A stretch of DNA of 33,250 nt from an uncultured Hellea sp. (GTDB lineage: Bacteria > Pseudomonadota > Alphaproteobacteria > Caulobacterales > Maricaulaceae): NCBI GenBank assembly GCA_905477785.1, contig CAJQGR010000087.1, positions 1 through 33,250 on the forward strand, written 5' to 3'. The notes below the pieces were generated by a model that saw only the letters and a program-made list of their open reading frames with translations, did no database searches and was not told where the DNA came from. Below, one piece after another: positions 32,738 through 33,250 of the stretch. Numbering within the stretch: the first letter of the stretch is position 1; every line of letters begins with the position of its first letter. Both the position numbers and the translations under genes were made by a program.

Positions 32738-33172
32738 ATGACACATATGAAACGTTCGCTTTTAGTTTTTACCTCTGGCGCAACTCAAATCTTTTTTGCA
32801 CTCTATGTTTTACTAAAAATAGCAAATATAAACATTATTCAATTATCTTCTGAAGCAATGTTTATACCAGGTATAATTATATTTTTAGCCTCGGGTTACC
32901 TTACAGCATCATATTATTTTGGTGATAAAAAAAATAATAGTGCACTCTATGACGAATATACTGCAATAAGGTATTATAAGCTTGGAGCCATAGGTTATGC
33001 AATAAACGGGATCGGTATATTCTTAATTTTCTCTACGCAAGATTATGCCAATTGGAGCCTTCAAACGGCTAATACAATGATCTATCAAATTGCATCTTTT
33101 GCCTGGCTGATATTTGGCGTCCTATTGGTATGTTTTTCTATTGGAGATTTCAAAGAGGCCCGCAATGGGTAA
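32738..33172 (+). CDS. Four-helix membrane protein, unknown
   Basis: 144 residues from ATG 32738, with an AGAGAA-type site about 9 nt upstream; a TTG at 32705 in the previous gene is less likely. Four hydrophobic segments: about 8-28, 38-58, 84-104 and 115-137. The loop after helix 2 is charged (GDKKNNSALYDEYTAIRYYK). Not recognised; small DUF2178-like membrane proteins beside XRE regulators have this general look. Its last codons overlap the start of the XRE-type regulator by 8 nt, so the two are translationally coupled. Confidence 0.75.
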   Translation: MTHMKRSLLVFTSGATQIFFALYVLLKIANINIIQLSSEAMFIPGIIIFLASGYLTASYYFGDKKNNSALYDEYTAIRYYKLGAIGYAINGIGIFLIFSTQDYANWSLQTANTMIYQIASFAWLIFGVLLVCFSIGDFKEARNG

Positions 33173-33250
33173 AAACCATAAAAACCTTTTAAACAACCTG
33201 GAAGAGTTGAGAAGGTCTGCAGGACTAACACAAAAAGATTTATCTGAACG
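33165..33250 (+). CDS. XRE-family helix-turn-helix regulator, N-terminal part (runs off window)
   Basis: The first 28 complete codons give LLNNLEELRRSAGLTQKDLSE, the first two helices of a Cro/C1 (XRE) DNA-binding domain, so the rest lies beyond the window edge. Its ATG lies inside the last codons of the four-helix membrane protein (8-nt overlap, different frame). Such coupling of a small membrane protein to an XRE regulator suggests that the membrane protein modulates the regulator. Confidence 0.8.
   Translation, partial: MGKNHKNLLNNLEELRRSAGLTQKDLSE

Overview
The window is an AT-rich, compact stretch of a bacterial chromosome, most likely from a marine alphaproteobacterium. The evidence is a close CpdR-type single-domain response regulator, an N-formylglutamate amidohydrolase, a SapC-family protein, an Atm1-type ABC exporter and a proteorhodopsin with its retinal-forming enzyme Blh. 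I cannot name the species. Several convergent gene pairs abut or overlap (ECH1-like/pgi, thioesterase/hydrolase, padR/ABC, hslO/trkH), as in streamlined genomes. The one long non-coding gap (about 540 nt) lies upstream of proteorhodopsin.

Layout. 1-6619 (+): a beta-oxidation operon with a 600-residue-class acyl-CoA dehydrogenase (5' end outside the window), an LCAD-like acyl-CoA dehydrogenase, a thiolase, a FadB/FadJ-type fusion and an ECH1-type dienoyl-CoA isomerase, so saturated and unsaturated acyl chains could both be handled. 6620-11264 (-): glucose-6-phosphate isomerase, a DsbD/ScsB-like membrane thiol reductant exporter and a SapC protein with its own terminator. 11439-15896: a little-known acyl-CoA or carbonyl catabolic cluster. 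A minus-strand operon encodes an HSDL2-like SDR, a DUF1330 protein, an ECI1-like crotonase and an alpha/beta hydrolase. It is divergent from a padR regulator, with a palindromic candidate operator between them and a double-hotdog thioesterase at the far end. 15893-21377: an Atm1-type ABC exporter, a diverged WecG/TagA-like protein, an acyl-CoA synthetase and an Mrp/ApbC Fe-S carrier.

21416-23630: blh and a blue-tuned proton-pumping proteorhodopsin (DTE motif, Gln at the tuning position) on the minus strand, separated by an intrinsic terminator. Upstream is an AT-rich region with a recognisable promoter and a perfect palindrome, then tRNA-Arg(UCG). 23728-26804: KDPG aldolase (with pgi this suggests Entner-Doudoroff sugar use), tRNA-Val(GAC), cpdR, N-formylglutamate amidohydrolase and the redox chaperone Hsp33. 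26801-30831: the potassium transporter TrkH, an unknown secreted or anchored protein, a UDP-glucuronate 4-epimerase-like enzyme and GalU, pointing to surface polysaccharide precursors. 30866-33250: a 64-residue unknown, a double-domain VOC protein, small membrane proteins and, at the edge, an XRE-type regulator translationally coupled to a four-helix membrane protein.

The least explained parts are the PadR-linked operon, the non-coding region and internal terminator of the proteorhodopsin locus, the degenerate WecG-like gene and the membrane-protein/XRE cassette at the 3' edge.
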